This document shows, one piece after another, positions 21,805-30,948 of a DNA stretch of 35,328 nucleotides. Location: positions 97,002 through 132,329 of the forward strand of contig CACSIL010000051.1 in NCBI GenBank assembly GCA_902705825.1, given 5' to 3'. The DNA comes from Halioglobus japonicus (GTDB taxonomy: Bacteria; Pseudomonadota; Gammaproteobacteria; Pseudomonadales; Halieaceae). Numbering within the stretch: the first letter of the stretch is position 1; each line of letters starts with the position of its first letter. A program made the position numbers and the translations under genes. The notes beneath the pieces are model-generated. The model was not told where the DNA came from. It did no database searches and was given only the letters and a program-made list of their open reading frames with translations.

Positions 21805-23115
21805 CTACAAGCGCCACACATTCAGGTTGGCGGCCTCCAGCTCACCCCTGTCGAGCACACACTTGATATCTATCAAGGTCGCATCTTTTTCCATCATGGC
21901 ACCAAAATCCGACACACTTGTTTGCAGATACTGTGCATGTGGAACGGCCAGAATAACCGCCTGACAATCTTTCAAATCCTGCCAGTCGCACAGTGTTATA
22001 CCGTATTCCGCTTGCGCTTCTGACGGTTCTGCCAGGGGATCGTGCACGATGACATCACAGCAGTATTCCCGCAGCTCATCAATAATATCCACCACCTTGG
22101 AATTGCGCAGGTCGGGGCAGTTCTCTTTGAATGTCAGGCCCAATACCGCAACCTTCGCGCCACTTACCCGGTGCCCGTGCTGCACCAGTCGCTTAACGGT
22201 TTGCTCCGCTACGAATTTACCCATGGTGTCATTGGTTTGACGCCCGGCAAGGATAACCTGGGGGTGATGCCCCACAGCCTCAGCCTTGTAAGTAAGATAA
22301 TAAGGGTCAACACCTATACAGTGACCGCCGACAAGACCCGGTCTGAACGGCAGGAAATTCCATTTGGTGCCCGCCGCCTCCAGCACATCGAGGGTATCGA
22401 TATCCAGACGATTAAAAATAAGCGCCAATTCATTCATCAAAGCGATATTGAGATCGCGCTGTGTATTCTCAATAACCTTTGCTGCCTCAGCGACTTTTAT
22501 GCTGGCTGCCCGGTGCGCGCCAGCTGTAACGACTGTCTCATAGAGACTGGCGACCTTCGCCAGCGTTTCAGGCGTATCGCCGGAAACCACTTTGGTAATC
22601 GTTTCCAGCCGGTGTTCTTTATCGCCAGGGTTTATACGCTCCGGTGAATAAGCGACATAAAAACCCGCTTCATCACCGCCGGAATTGCGGCCAGCCCAGG
22701 GCAGGCCGGATGCCTTTTCTAACAACGGCACACAAATCTCTTCTGTACAGCCGGGATAAACCGTTGATTCAAAAATGACTATCGTGCCAGGTTGCAGATG
22801 CGCACCCACGGCACGGCAGGCACCCTCAAGTGGTGAGAGATCAGGGCGCCTCGCCTGATCGATCGGCGTGGGCACTACCACTATAATAACTTGCGCCTGA
22901 GACAGCTGGCTGGCATCACTGGTGAACTCAAGCATCTGCGCTTCGGCCAGCTGCTGTGGCTCAACCTCACCACTGGGATCAACGCCGTTGCGGTAATGCG
23001 CGAGTTTCGCCTCATTCAGATCCAGGCCTATCGTCCGGCGCGTGCGACCAAAAGCCACCGCCAGAGGCAAACCGACATACCCCAACCCTACAATTGCAAC
23101 CGTGTCTTTTTCCAT
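21805..23115 (-). CDS. tviB: UDP-N-acetyl-hexosamine C6 dehydrogenase (TviB/WbpA-like)
   Basis: A 436-aa nucleotide-sugar dehydrogenase. The NAD-binding motif is VAIVGLGYVGLPLAVAFG at the N-terminus. The catalytic Cys is Cys266 in GLVGGHCIGVDPYYL. Blocks YSPERINPGDKEHRL and AEAAKVIENTQRDLNIALMN match the Vi-antigen TviB subgroup rather than UDP-glucose dehydrogenase. It oxidises UDP-GlcNAc (or UDP-GalNAc) to the uronate with two NAD+. It follows the tviC-like gene by 18 bp in one transcript. Together they would provide UDP-GalNAcA/GlcNAcA for the EPS built by the genes at 1-15409. A WecC-like activity on UDP-ManNAc from the WecB product is a less likely alternative. Confidence 0.92.
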   Translation of the reverse strand: MEKDTVAIVGLGYVGLPLAVAFGRTRRTIGLDLNEAKLAHYRNGVDPSGEVEPQQLAEAQMLEFTSDASQLSQAQVIIVVVPTPIDQARRPDLSPLEGACRAVGAHLQPGTIVIFESTVYPGCTEEICVPLLEKASGLPWAGRNSGGDEAGFYVAYSPERINPGDKEHRLETITKVVSGDTPETLAKVASLYETVVTAGAHRAASIKVAEAAKVIENTQRDLNIALMNELALIFNRLDIDTLDVLEAAGTKWNFLPFRPGLVGGHCIGVDPYYLTYKAEAVGHHPQVILAGRQTNDTMGKFVAEQTVKRLVQHGHRVSGAKVAVLGLTFKENCPDLRNSKVVDIIDELREYCCDVIVHDPLAEPSEAQAEYGITLCDWQDLKDCQAVILAVPHAQYLQTSVSDFGAMMEKDATLIDIKCVLDRGELEAANLNVWRL

Positions 23116-23133
23116 GCCCTGAAAATCCTATCT

Positions 23134-24162
23134 CTAAAGTCCTAAAAACCAATCACAGGTGACTGCCAGCCCCTGATCGACGGTATGCGTGGGTTGATAC
23201 CCGAGCAGCTCGCGTGCCCGACTGATATCCGCCTGCGAGTGACGCACGTCCCCTTCCCTGAAACCAGCGTACACCGGCTCAATATCCAGAATAGCTTTAT
23301 TCTCAGCACCGAGAAGCGCGCGAATGGAATAGAACAATTCGTTCAGCGAAGTGCGCCCCCCTACCGCCACGTTGTAAACTTGATTACACGCATCGGGATG
23401 CTCGCTGGTCGCCGCCAGTAAATTAGCCTGTACCGTATTGTCGATGAAGCAAAAATCACGGGACGTTTCACCGTCGCCATTAATCTGTGGTGCAGACTCC
23501 TGACACAATGTCTCGAACCAGCGTGGAATAACCGCAGCGTATGCGCCTTGTGGATCTTGCCTGGGTCCGAACACATTGAAATACCGCAGGCCGATACAGT
23601 TCATTCCGTACGTTCGTGCAAAGACATCCGCATACAGTTCATTTACGTATTTGGTGACGGCGTAGGGTGATAGCGGCTTGCCTATCAGATCCTCTACTTT
23701 GGGCAGCCCGGGGTGATCTCCATACGTTGAGGACGAGGCCGCATAGACGAAACGCTCAACGTTTGCATCGCGGGATGCCACCAACATATTCAGAAAGCCA
23801 TCGACATTGGCGCGATTGGTCATCAACGGGTCGGCCACCGAACGCGGCACACTTCCCAGTGCCGCCTGATGCAACACATACTTCACACCCTTGGTCGCCT
23901 CCTGACAGGCTTCCAGGTCACAAATGTCAGATTCCAAAAAAGTAAAGCTGCGCCACTTCTGTTCGCCGACACTCGCCCGCACATGCTCAAGGTTTGCGCG
24001 CGACCCTGTAGCAAAATTGTCGAGCCCTACAACCTCCTGATTAAGTGTCAGCAATTTTTCTATCAGATGAGATCCGATAAACCCTGCAGCGCCCGTCACC
24101 AGCCATCGAGATGACCGCTGCAAAAGCTCTGGTTCTAACGCCTCAAAGGCAGACTTGGACAA
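23134..24162 (-). CDS. tviC: UDP-GlcNAc(A) C4-epimerase (TviC/WbpP-like)
   Basis: A 342-aa extended short-chain dehydrogenase. The Rossmann motif is [13 protein letters not shown] (22-33), the catalytic residues Ser143-145 ([11 protein letters not shown]), Tyr167 and Lys171 (YAVTKY). [21 protein letters not shown] is the WbpP/TviC signature. I chose the TTG at 24162: it has AAGGGG 7 bases upstream and starts where homologues begin ([13 protein letters not shown]). A GTG at 24198 is the in-frame alternative. It interconverts Glc- and Gal-configured UDP-HexNAc or their uronates in the cytoplasm and is the first gene of a two-gene operon with tviB. Confidence 0.92.
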   Translation of the reverse strand: MSKSAFEALEPELLQRSSRWLVTGAAGFIGSHLIEKLLTLNQEVVGLDNFATGSRANLEHVRASVGEQKWRSFTFLESDICDLEACQEATKGVKYVLHQAALGSVPRSVADPLMTNRANVDGFLNMLVASRDANVERFVYAASSSTYGDHPGLPKVEDLIGKPLSPYAVTKYVNELYADVFARTYGMNCIGLRYFNVFGPRQDPQGAYAAVIPRWFETLCQESAPQINGDGETSRDFCFIDNTVQANLLAATSEHPDACNQVYNVAVGGRTSLNELFYSIRALLGAENKAILDIEPVYAGFREGDVRHSQADISRARELLGYQPTHTVDQGLAVTCDWFLGL

Positions 24163-24240
24163 TGTGTGACCCCTTACTACAATTCCCTGATTGAGCACGC
24201 CTATTATTGTGCGGCGTATCCCAGTTATCCTCTGATAGGA

Positions 24241-24267
24241 TTTACTCTAATGGAGCAGCAGTATAGT
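24241..24267 (+). promoter_or_regulatory. Candidate sigma-70 promoter of prsKR
   Basis: TATAGT (5/6) at 24262-24267 is preceded by TTTACT (4/6) at 24241-24246 with a short 15-bp spacer. Transcription would start near 24274, about 29 bases before the TTG at 24303. A small dyad ATCCT-N5-AGGAT (24227-24241) abuts the -35 and could be an operator. Confidence 0.3.
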
Positions 24268-24302
24268 GTTTCTCTCCCAGCGTCGCTATCGCGGAACGTG
24301 AC

Positions 24303-26465
24303 TTGGCACACGATTTGATGAGTTTAGAATTGGAGACAGAAACGACAGTCCTCAGCAACATAGGCTCATACAGCTACGGCACAGCTCTGCTCGCCTATTC
24401 CATGTTGGTCTTGCTGGTTCTTATCGTGCGTCGAAACAGCCCGCTGGGTAACCCTCTACTGGTGGCCAGTTCGCTCACGGCACTGTGGGCCGGGGTGGTT
24501 ACAGCCTCAACACTACTCGCCGAGCCAAAAGTTTTGCTCATGCAAGTAACGGAGATCGCTCGCAATGCGGCATGGCTGTTCGTTCTTCTGAAACTTATTG
24601 GTATTCGTGTTCAGGGCACAGATCACATTCTGGCGACCAACCGCTGGGTTCCCTGGTTTATACTCTGCTTTTCACTGGTGTTAGTGGCTCTGCCCGGCGC
24701 AGAGCTTTTGACAGCGTATGCACCCGCCCTATACACCCTGTCCCTGAACCTGAGTTTCAGTACCTGGATCGCCATGTCCGTGGTAGGGATGCTGCTACTT
24801 GAGCAGTTTTTCCGCAACAGCAGTGAGGGGGAACTCTGGGCGACGAAACACCTTTGCCTGGGCCTGGGAATCCTGTTCGCCTTCGATTTCTTTATGTATG
24901 CAGAGGCGCTGCTGTTTCGCCAGCTGGATAGCAACTCATGGCAGGCACGAGGTATTGTTTCTGCGATGGCGGCCATCCTGATGGCTATCAGTATCAGTCG
25001 TACGGATCGCAGTGATGCCCCCGAGAACGCACCAGGCATTCACCTCTCCCGGCACGTCGCATTCCATTCACTGACGTTGATGGTGTCGGGTATCTACCTG
25101 ATAACAATGGCCCTTGCTGCCTACTTCATCCGCTATCTGGGCGGAAGCTGGGGCGGAGTGTTGCAGATTACATTTTTGTGTGCCGCAGGTCTGACACTGA
25201 TTGTACTGCTGTTTTCCGGACGAATCCGGGCAAGCACCCGAGTTTGGCTGAGCAAAAACTTTTTCAGCTACAAATATGATTATCGCCTGGAGTGGCTGCA
25301 GTTCACCGCCACACTGGCCAGCGGCAACAATGATATCCCCGAAAACATCACGCGCGCCGTGGCCCATCTCGTAAAAAGCCCGGCTGGCATACTCTGGAGC
25401 AGAACAGACGATGGGCGGTTCAATATCGTCGCCAACTGGGAGATGCCGCTTCCCAACAGCGAGGTCGACCTTGGCGGACTGGCCCTCTGGCTGCAGGAAG
25501 AAGGTTGGATTATCGACCTGAGAGAGTGGCGCCAGGTGCCGGACTTGTATCAGGGGCTGCAATTGCCTGCAGAAATTACCGATATTCCTCGCGCATGGCT
25601 GATTATCCCTCTATTGTTCGGCGATCGCCTGCAGGGTATTTTGCTGCTGCGTGAGTCCGACTTGCCACAGGAGTTCAATTGGGAAGATCGCGATCTTCTC
25701 AAGGTCGCCGGCAAGCAAGCTGGCAGCCACTTGGCACAGTTTCAAGCGGATAAGGCACTGATGGAATCGCGCCAGTTTGAGGCTTTCAATCGCCTTTCCG
25801 CCTATGTCATTCACGACTTGAAAAATATTCTGGCACAGCTCTCGCTGATGGTATCCAACGCGCAGAAGCACAAGCACAATCCAGAGTTTATAGATGACAT
25901 GGTCAGCACCGTCAGCAATACTGTGACGCGGATGAGCAAGCTGATGGCTCAATTACGCAGCGGAGCGGGACAAACTGAGCAACATGAGTTTGACCTTGCC
26001 GATCTGTTGGACGTAGTTGTCACGGAGGGCCGACACAGAGATCCCGCTCCCAGCCTTGAGCTGAACGATTGCAAGTTTTCCTTAACCTGTGATCGCGATC
26101 GGCTGCAAACCGTCTTTGGACACCTCGTTCAGAATGCCCAGGAAGCCACTGACAAAAGTGGCGAGGTCAAGGTTCGTCTGTTGCGTGAGCGTGGCGGCGC
26201 AGTCGTAGAAGTTGAAGACACCGGCATTGGTATGGATGAGGATTTTGTGCGGCACCGCCTGTTCAAACCCTTTGATTCCACCAAGGGCTTGACGGGTATG
26301 GGCATTGGCGCTTTTGAAAGCCGCGACTTCATCCACAGTCTGGGCGGCAGTATAAAGGTACAGAGCACACTGGGGAGCGGTTCGATATTCCGTGTATTTA
26401 TACCCTGCACGGAAGTAACCGCAGATGGAAACGAAAATACACCAGACAAGGTAACTATCTCGTGA
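24303..26465 (+). CDS. prsK: Histidine kinase PrsK, XrtA/PEP-CTERM system
   Basis: A 720-aa membrane sensor kinase. About eight hydrophobic segments fill residues 20-310 (SYSYGTALLAYSMLVLLVL is the first). A GAF-like region spans about 330-490. The H-box is SAYVIHDLKNILAQLS (His504), the N-box VFGHLVQNAQEAT, the G1 box VEVEDTGIGMDED, and a final FDSTKGLTGMGIGAFESR block completes the ATPase domain. The start is ambiguous: TTG at 24303 with GGAA 8 bases before, or ATG at 24318; homologues begin near VLSNIGSYSYG, slightly further in. Its stop overlaps the prsR start (GTGA). The stimulus is unknown; it acts through PrsR. Confidence 0.93.
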   Translation: MAHDLMSLELETETTVLSNIGSYSYGTALLAYSMLVLLVLIVRRNSPLGNPLLVASSLTALWAGVVTASTLLAEPKVLLMQVTEIARNAAWLFVLLKLIGIRVQGTDHILATNRWVPWFILCFSLVLVALPGAELLTAYAPALYTLSLNLSFSTWIAMSVVGMLLLEQFFRNSSEGELWATKHLCLGLGILFAFDFFMYAEALLFRQLDSNSWQARGIVSAMAAILMAISISRTDRSDAPENAPGIHLSRHVAFHSLTLMVSGIYLITMALAAYFIRYLGGSWGGVLQITFLCAAGLTLIVLLFSGRIRASTRVWLSKNFFSYKYDYRLEWLQFTATLASGNNDIPENITRAVAHLVKSPAGILWSRTDDGRFNIVANWEMPLPNSEVDLGGLALWLQEEGWIIDLREWRQVPDLYQGLQLPAEITDIPRAWLIIPLLFGDRLQGILLLRESDLPQEFNWEDRDLLKVAGKQAGSHLAQFQADKALMESRQFEAFNRLSAYVIHDLKNILAQLSLMVSNAQKHKHNPEFIDDMVSTVSNTVTRMSKLMAQLRSGAGQTEQHEFDLADLLDVVVTEGRHRDPAPSLELNDCKFSLTCDRDRLQTVFGHLVQNAQEATDKSGEVKVRLLRERGGAVVEVEDTGIGMDEDFVRHRLFKPFDSTKGLTGMGIGAFESRDFIHSLGGSIKVQSTLGSGSIFRVFIPCTEVTADGNENTPDKVTIS

Positions 26466-27817
26466 AAAACGACAAGAAGCATCTTTTGGTAGTGGAAGAT
26501 GACAAGGGACTGCAAAGTCAGTTGCGCTGGGCTTTTGACGATTTCGAAGTCACCTTGACGGGAGACCGCACCGAGGCAATCAATCAGTTACGCAGAATAC
26601 AGCCCGGAGTTGTATTACTGGATTTGGGCTTGCCACCCGATCCAGGTGGCGTAACGGAAGGGCTGGCTACGCTAAGTGAGATACTCTCTCTGGCACCCGA
26701 GACCAAGGTGATTATTGTCACCGGCGATAACGACAGAGCGAACGCGGTAAAAGCCATTGCCATGGGTGCCTACGACTTTCACCAGAAGCCTGCCGACCCT
26801 GAATTACTGGCGCTGCTCGTGAGCCGTGCCTACCATGTATACCAACTTGAGATTGAAAATCGCAGGCTGCAGCAGCACGATCAGAATATGCCGCTCAAAG
26901 GTATTATCACGGCGAGCCCGCAGATGCTCAAAGTGTGTCGCACTATAGAGAAAATTGCACCGTCTGATATCACCACGCTACTGCTGGGAGCCAGCGGTAC
27001 AGGGAAGGAGCGTTGCGCCCAGGCCTTGCACGATTTGAGCACGCGAGCGAAGGGACCGATGGTTGCCATCAACTGTGCTGCGATACCAGACAACCTGCTT
27101 GAGAGTGAGCTGTTTGGCTATGAGAAAGGCGCTTTCACCGGGGCGGCAAAACAAACACCTGGCAAGATTGAATACGCTGATGGAGGCACCCTATTTCTGG
27201 ACGAGATAGGCGATCTGCCCATGGAATTGCAAGCCAAGCTACTGCGCTTCTTGCAAGAACGTGTCGTCGAGCGGATAGGCGGACGCAAGGAAATTCCTGT
27301 TGATGTACGAATTCTGTGTGCAACACACCAGGATATTCACTCCCTGATTTCGAAAGGCTTGTTTCGAGAAGACCTTTACTACCGGATCAGCGAGATCGTT
27401 CTAGAAATACCGCCGCTGAAAGACCGGGAGAGCGACATCCTCGTACTGGCAAAATCTTTCCTGAATGTGTGGAGCAAAGAGTACGGAAAATCGGCCATGA
27501 ACTTTTCAGCCGAAGCCATTGCGGCGATGGAAGCCTTCGACTGGCCGGGCAACGTCCGCGAACTGGAAAGCCGCGTGAAACGGGCGGTAATTATGGCCGA
27601 CAGCAATATGATCAGACCCGAAGATCTGCAGTTAGCCGAGGCGGTTTTGGAGCCCACACCGCTCAACTTGAAAGAAGTGCGCGATGAAGCAGAACGCAAG
27701 GCGATAATTCGCGCGATGAACCACAGCAACCAGAATATAACCGACGCTGCCAATGCCCTGGGTGTTACCAGACCGACGCTGTACAAATTGCTGGAGCGGT
27801 TAGGCCTGAAAGTGTGA
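26462..27817 (+). CDS. prsR: Response regulator PrsR, sigma-54-dependent activator
   Basis: A 451-aa NtrC-family regulator. The receiver domain (1-120) has acidic residues in VVEDDKG and the phospho-acceptor Asp54 in VVLLDLGLPPD. The AAA+ domain has Walker A LGASGTGKER, the sigma-54 contact loop YEKGAFTGAAKQ, Walker B GGTLFLDEIGDL and the arginine-finger region YYRISEI. The C-terminal Fis-type helix-turn-helix is NITDAANALGVTRPTLYKLL. It starts with GTG overlapping the prsK stop by four bases. By family knowledge it activates genes for PEP-CTERM proteins; I found no convincing sigma-54 promoter (TGGCAC-N5-TTGC) in the window's intergenic regions. Confidence 0.95.
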   Translation: MKNDKKHLLVVEDDKGLQSQLRWAFDDFEVTLTGDRTEAINQLRRIQPGVVLLDLGLPPDPGGVTEGLATLSEILSLAPETKVIIVTGDNDRANAVKAIAMGAYDFHQKPADPELLALLVSRAYHVYQLEIENRRLQQHDQNMPLKGIITASPQMLKVCRTIEKIAPSDITTLLLGASGTGKERCAQALHDLSTRAKGPMVAINCAAIPDNLLESELFGYEKGAFTGAAKQTPGKIEYADGGTLFLDEIGDLPMELQAKLLRFLQERVVERIGGRKEIPVDVRILCATHQDIHSLISKGLFREDLYYRISEIVLEIPPLKDRESDILVLAKSFLNVWSKEYGKSAMNFSAEAIAAMEAFDWPGNVRELESRVKRAVIMADSNMIRPEDLQLAEAVLEPTPLNLKEVRDEAERKAIIRAMNHSNQNITDAANALGVTRPTLYKLLERLGLKV

Positions 27818-27833
27818 GAGAAACTGGAATCTA

Positions 27834-27859
27834 AGGTTAGCGGCAACAGCCGCTAACCT
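27834..27859. terminator. Bidirectional hairpin between prsR and prsT
   Basis: AGGTTAGCGGC-AACA-GCCGCTAACCT is a perfect 11-bp stem with a 4-base loop, lying in the 41-bp gap between the convergent prsR and prsT stops. Its right arm touches the prsT stop codon. There is no strong T-run on either side, so termination would be by stem strength or with Rho, and it may mainly stabilise both mRNA 3' ends. Confidence 0.7.
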
Positions 27860-30636
27860 CACTGCGCTTTCAACTCTTCAAGAAGTGCCTGGGCTGCTGG
27901 CTTCTCTGAGAATTCTTCATCCCTGTTAAGCAACGAATTCAACGCCACGATTGCGCCGGTGGTATCACCCTCTGCCGCCCTTATCCTCGCTTCGTGGAAT
28001 CGAATATCGGGGCTTTTGGGTGAGTCAGCAAGAGCGCGATCTATACTGCGCCTGGCGTCGACAATATTGCCGTTCTCAAGTTGGGCCAGAGCAAGCGTAT
28101 CCAGCACAGAGCTTGAATCCGGAGCAAGCGACACCGCCCGTTCAGCATGGGACAGCGCCTGTTTGGGATCATCTTTCAGCAGATACCACGCCAAATTGTT
28201 AAGCGCGACTATGTTGTCCGGCTCCCGCTTGAGTATCTCACGACACTGCAACATAACGTCCTGTACACGGTCTTCTCGGCCGTAGATTTCCGATAATTTC
28301 CCTCTCGCCGTTACGTCATCCGGATTCTGTGCAACCCAGCCTTCAAGTTGTGAGATAGCACCATCCATATCACCGGACGATTGCTTTAGCGTAGCCAGCG
28401 CAATCACATTGCTTGTCGTAGGCTCGCGCTCAAAGAGGCCTTCCAACAGTTCTTTCGCTCGCTTGTTGTCCCCCTCCTTGTGTGCGTAGGCAATTTCCAG
28501 CCGGATCACTTCAGAATTATCCGGCGCTTTCTTTTTGAGTTCATCCAGTTTCTTTTGAAATTCGGGAATATCATCATCCAGCAATGCGATGCGCGCCGTC
28601 GCTATCTTCGCTCCAAAATGGTTGGGGTTCAGTCGCAAAGTACTGTTGAGCTCGGCCACCATTTTCTCTTTTTCACCCAGACCAGCGTAAGCTCTTGATT
28701 TCATAAAGTGGTAATTCGCCACGTTCTGCTTTTTTTCTATCAGCGTACCGATTGTTCCAACAGCCTGATTAAAACGCCCCGTCTCCAACTCAAAGGTCGC
28801 AATAGTTTCCAGAGCATCCGGGTGTTCTTTCTGTTCTTCGGAGAGCGCTTCAAACAGAGGGATTGCTTTCTCCAGCTCGCCAGTAGTAATGAAATACCTC
28901 GCTTTCACCAGACGGGGCTCCATCGAGCGTGGATACTCGACCAAGGTTTCATCGAGAAAGGCCAGCATTTCTTCATTGCGGCCCTCCATCGCGTAGGTAG
29001 AAGCAAGCTTCATACGCGTATCCATATTCGCCGGGTTTTGCTCCAGAACCTGGTTGTAATAGCTCCGCGCCGTTTCATAATCGCTATCTACCAGGGCATA
29101 TTCGGCCAGACTATTACCCGCGATAGGATGACCGGGCTTGAGTTCAAGCGCCTTGGCAAAAGCATCTTTCGCCTGATCGGGCTGATCATTGGCGATATAT
29201 GTGCGTGCTAGCAGCACGTACGACTTGGGAGTTGCATTGCGCTCGGTATACTCTTGTGCCGACTGAATAGCCTTATCCATGTCCTGTTTACTGAGGTAAT
29301 ACATGATGATGAGATTATCGGCATTATCGTATTGGGGGTCTTCTGCCAAAATTCCCTGCAGGGTCTCAATCCCTAACTCCTCTGAGCCCGCTGCAAGATA
29401 GGCTGCGCCCAATCGCGCCTTCGCCTCATTGGATTCAGGCTGCAATTCCACTATTTTTGCCAACAATGCGATGCCTGCATCATTATTGCCCTGAGCCAGA
29501 CGCGCATTTGCCAAAAGATTCATGGCCTCCTGGTCACCTTCGTTCGCGTTGACAACGGGAAGCAGCAACCTTTCCGCACCGCGATAATTTTTCTTGCGCA
29601 ATTCCAGTTTTGCAGCCAGTTTGGCACCGTCTGCACTTTCCGGCCTTGTCACCAGATACTGACTGATCAGCGTCATAGCCTTGTTGGTACGCCCCTTGTC
29701 AGCTTCTATTGCCGCAAGGTAGTACAGTGATTCCGGATAGTTGTCCGGATACTGCGAGGCAATTTCAAGCGCCTCCACAGCTTCAGCTACTTTCTTCGAC
29801 TGTATATAGACCAGACCTTTGGCAAACTGCACTCCGGGGTGCTCCTTGGCCGCCGGGTAGTTTCTCTCCAGACGATTCAAGTCCCGCTCGGCTTCTTCAA
29901 ATTCCCCCATATCGATACGCACCAAGGCTCGATTCAACAAGGGTTCGAACTTGTTCTTGGTCAGATTGATAGCTTTGGAGTACGCTTGCCTGGCTTTTTT
30001 GGAATCGCCCTTCGCACGTTCAATATCTCCCAGTAACGTCCACGCTTGAGCGTATTCTTCATCTGCTTCGAAAACCTGTCTCAACTGCGCACGCGCTTCA
30101 TCGGGATTCCCCCTCACCATCGCGACTCTCGCCGCCACCACTTTTGCGTAGATTGAATTTGGTTCGTTTTCCATGGCAGCATCGACGAGTTCAAATGCCG
30201 CTTCCGACTCCTGATTATAGAGCTTGGAAAGACCCTGAGCGGCCAGCAGCGTCGAGCGACTCTCTGCATCCAACCCATCGAGTGACAATTCATCGAGACG
30301 GTCATACTCGCGCAAATTCAGTAACACCTGAGACAAGACGGGCACGACTACCGTTGGATCCATGCCGGATGAAAGTGCTCTGGATAGCTCTTTATCTGCG
30401 TCCGCATAGAGCGCTTCCTGAAAGTAGATGGTGCCAAGTGTTGCACGCGCCCGAGCATTGCCGGTGTCTTTTCGCAGCGAATTTTTCAGTTCGATAATAG
30501 CCTCTTGGTACTTCCCCTCTTTTATAAAATTGTCGGCGCTATTGAGGTGCTCCTCACTGCTCATATCGTCGCCACACCCCAGCAGCAAGCAACTTACAAA
30601 AAACAGCACGGGGAGGGTACGTAATAGTGTTTTCAT
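27859..30636 (-). CDS. prsT: TPR-repeat lipoprotein PrsT, XrtA/PEP-CTERM system
   Basis: A 925-aa lipoprotein. The signal segment ends with lipobox LLLGC, Cys21 being the lipidated residue. The mature part is a run of about twenty TPR units, for example AIIELKNSLRKDTGNARA and AKDAFAKALELKPGHPIAG, close to the usual 900-aa length of PrsT. It should sit on the periplasmic side of a membrane as a scaffold for EPS or PEP-CTERM protein secretion. It is convergent with prsKR and has its own 5' region; a TAGG Shine-Dalgarno precedes the ATG. Confidence 0.93.
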   Translation of the reverse strand: MKTLLRTLPVLFFVSCLLLGCGDDMSSEEHLNSADNFIKEGKYQEAIIELKNSLRKDTGNARARATLGTIYFQEALYADADKELSRALSSGMDPTVVVPVLSQVLLNLREYDRLDELSLDGLDAESRSTLLAAQGLSKLYNQESEAAFELVDAAMENEPNSIYAKVVAARVAMVRGNPDEARAQLRQVFEADEEYAQAWTLLGDIERAKGDSKKARQAYSKAINLTKNKFEPLLNRALVRIDMGEFEEAERDLNRLERNYPAAKEHPGVQFAKGLVYIQSKKVAEAVEALEIASQYPDNYPESLYYLAAIEADKGRTNKAMTLISQYLVTRPESADGAKLAAKLELRKKNYRGAERLLLPVVNANEGDQEAMNLLANARLAQGNNDAGIALLAKIVELQPESNEAKARLGAAYLAAGSEELGIETLQGILAEDPQYDNADNLIIMYYLSKQDMDKAIQSAQEYTERNATPKSYVLLARTYIANDQPDQAKDAFAKALELKPGHPIAGNSLAEYALVDSDYETARSYYNQVLEQNPANMDTRMKLASTYAMEGRNEEMLAFLDETLVEYPRSMEPRLVKARYFITTGELEKAIPLFEALSEEQKEHPDALETIATFELETGRFNQAVGTIGTLIEKKQNVANYHFMKSRAYAGLGEKEKMVAELNSTLRLNPNHFGAKIATARIALLDDDIPEFQKKLDELKKKAPDNSEVIRLEIAYAHKEGDNKRAKELLEGLFEREPTTSNVIALATLKQSSGDMDGAISQLEGWVAQNPDDVTARGKLSEIYGREDRVQDVMLQCREILKREPDNIVALNNLAWYLLKDDPKQALSHAERAVSLAPDSSSVLDTLALAQLENGNIVDARRSIDRALADSPKSPDIRFHEARIRAAEGDTTGAIVALNSLLNRDEEFSEKPAAQALLEELKAQ

Positions 30637-30656
30637 TCTACCTACTCACTAATTTA

Positions 30657-30668
30657 TTCGAATTCGAA
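30657..30668. promoter_or_regulatory. 12-bp palindrome in the prsT leader (operator-like)
   Basis: TTCGAATTCGAA is perfectly self-complementary and made of two overlapping TTCGAA units. It lies 21-32 bases before the prsT ATG. No regulator can be assigned. Confidence 0.35.
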
Positions 30669-30888
30669 AAGGGGTCGGGACCCGTCGACAGCGGCGTCAC
30701 TCGTCATGCTTTCGGATACAGTACTTTGAAAAACATCGCCAGATCATTATCCATAAACTCAACCACACAGCAAAGGGGAAAGGTATAGCTAATGCGAGAA
30801 AAGGCGTCCCCCGATGAAAAGCAGTCTATATGAATTGTATTCGTGAAGTGGCTCCAGCCGAGAAATGTATGACGTATTAGAGCTCATG

Positions 30889-30914
30889 GGATGCGAGTTT
30901 TGTGATACGCATCC
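30889..30914 (-). terminator. Weak stem-loop after the acyltransferase gene
   Basis: GGATGCG-N12-CGCATCC lies 35 bp beyond the acyltransferase stop in its direction of transcription. The stem is 7 bp with a large loop and no T-run follows on the minus strand, so this is at best a weak or Rho-assisted terminator. Confidence 0.3.
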
Positions 30915-30948
30915 AAAAATAGCGCGCTACTCGGCGTTGATGAGTTGG

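Larger units (their letters stand above)
30637..30948. other. 312-bp intergenic region between acyltransferase gene and prsT
   Basis: No convincing gene. It holds the prsT 5' region (prsT reads leftwards from 30636). A perfect 12-bp palindrome TTCGAATTCGAA lies at 30657-30668 and a GGGTC-GG-GACCC hairpin at 30672-30683, both in the presumed prsT leader. A 7-bp stem, GGATGCG-N12-CGCATCC, at 30889-30914 follows the acyltransferase stop. No consensus sigma-70 or sigma-54 promoter stands out. Confidence 0.6.

Noticed and set aside
24303..24319. Sigma-54-like element TTGGCAC-ACGAT-TTGAT at the prsK start
   Set aside because: The -24 block is exact but the nearly invariant GC of the -12 block reads GA, and the element overlaps the likely start codon, leaving no leader.
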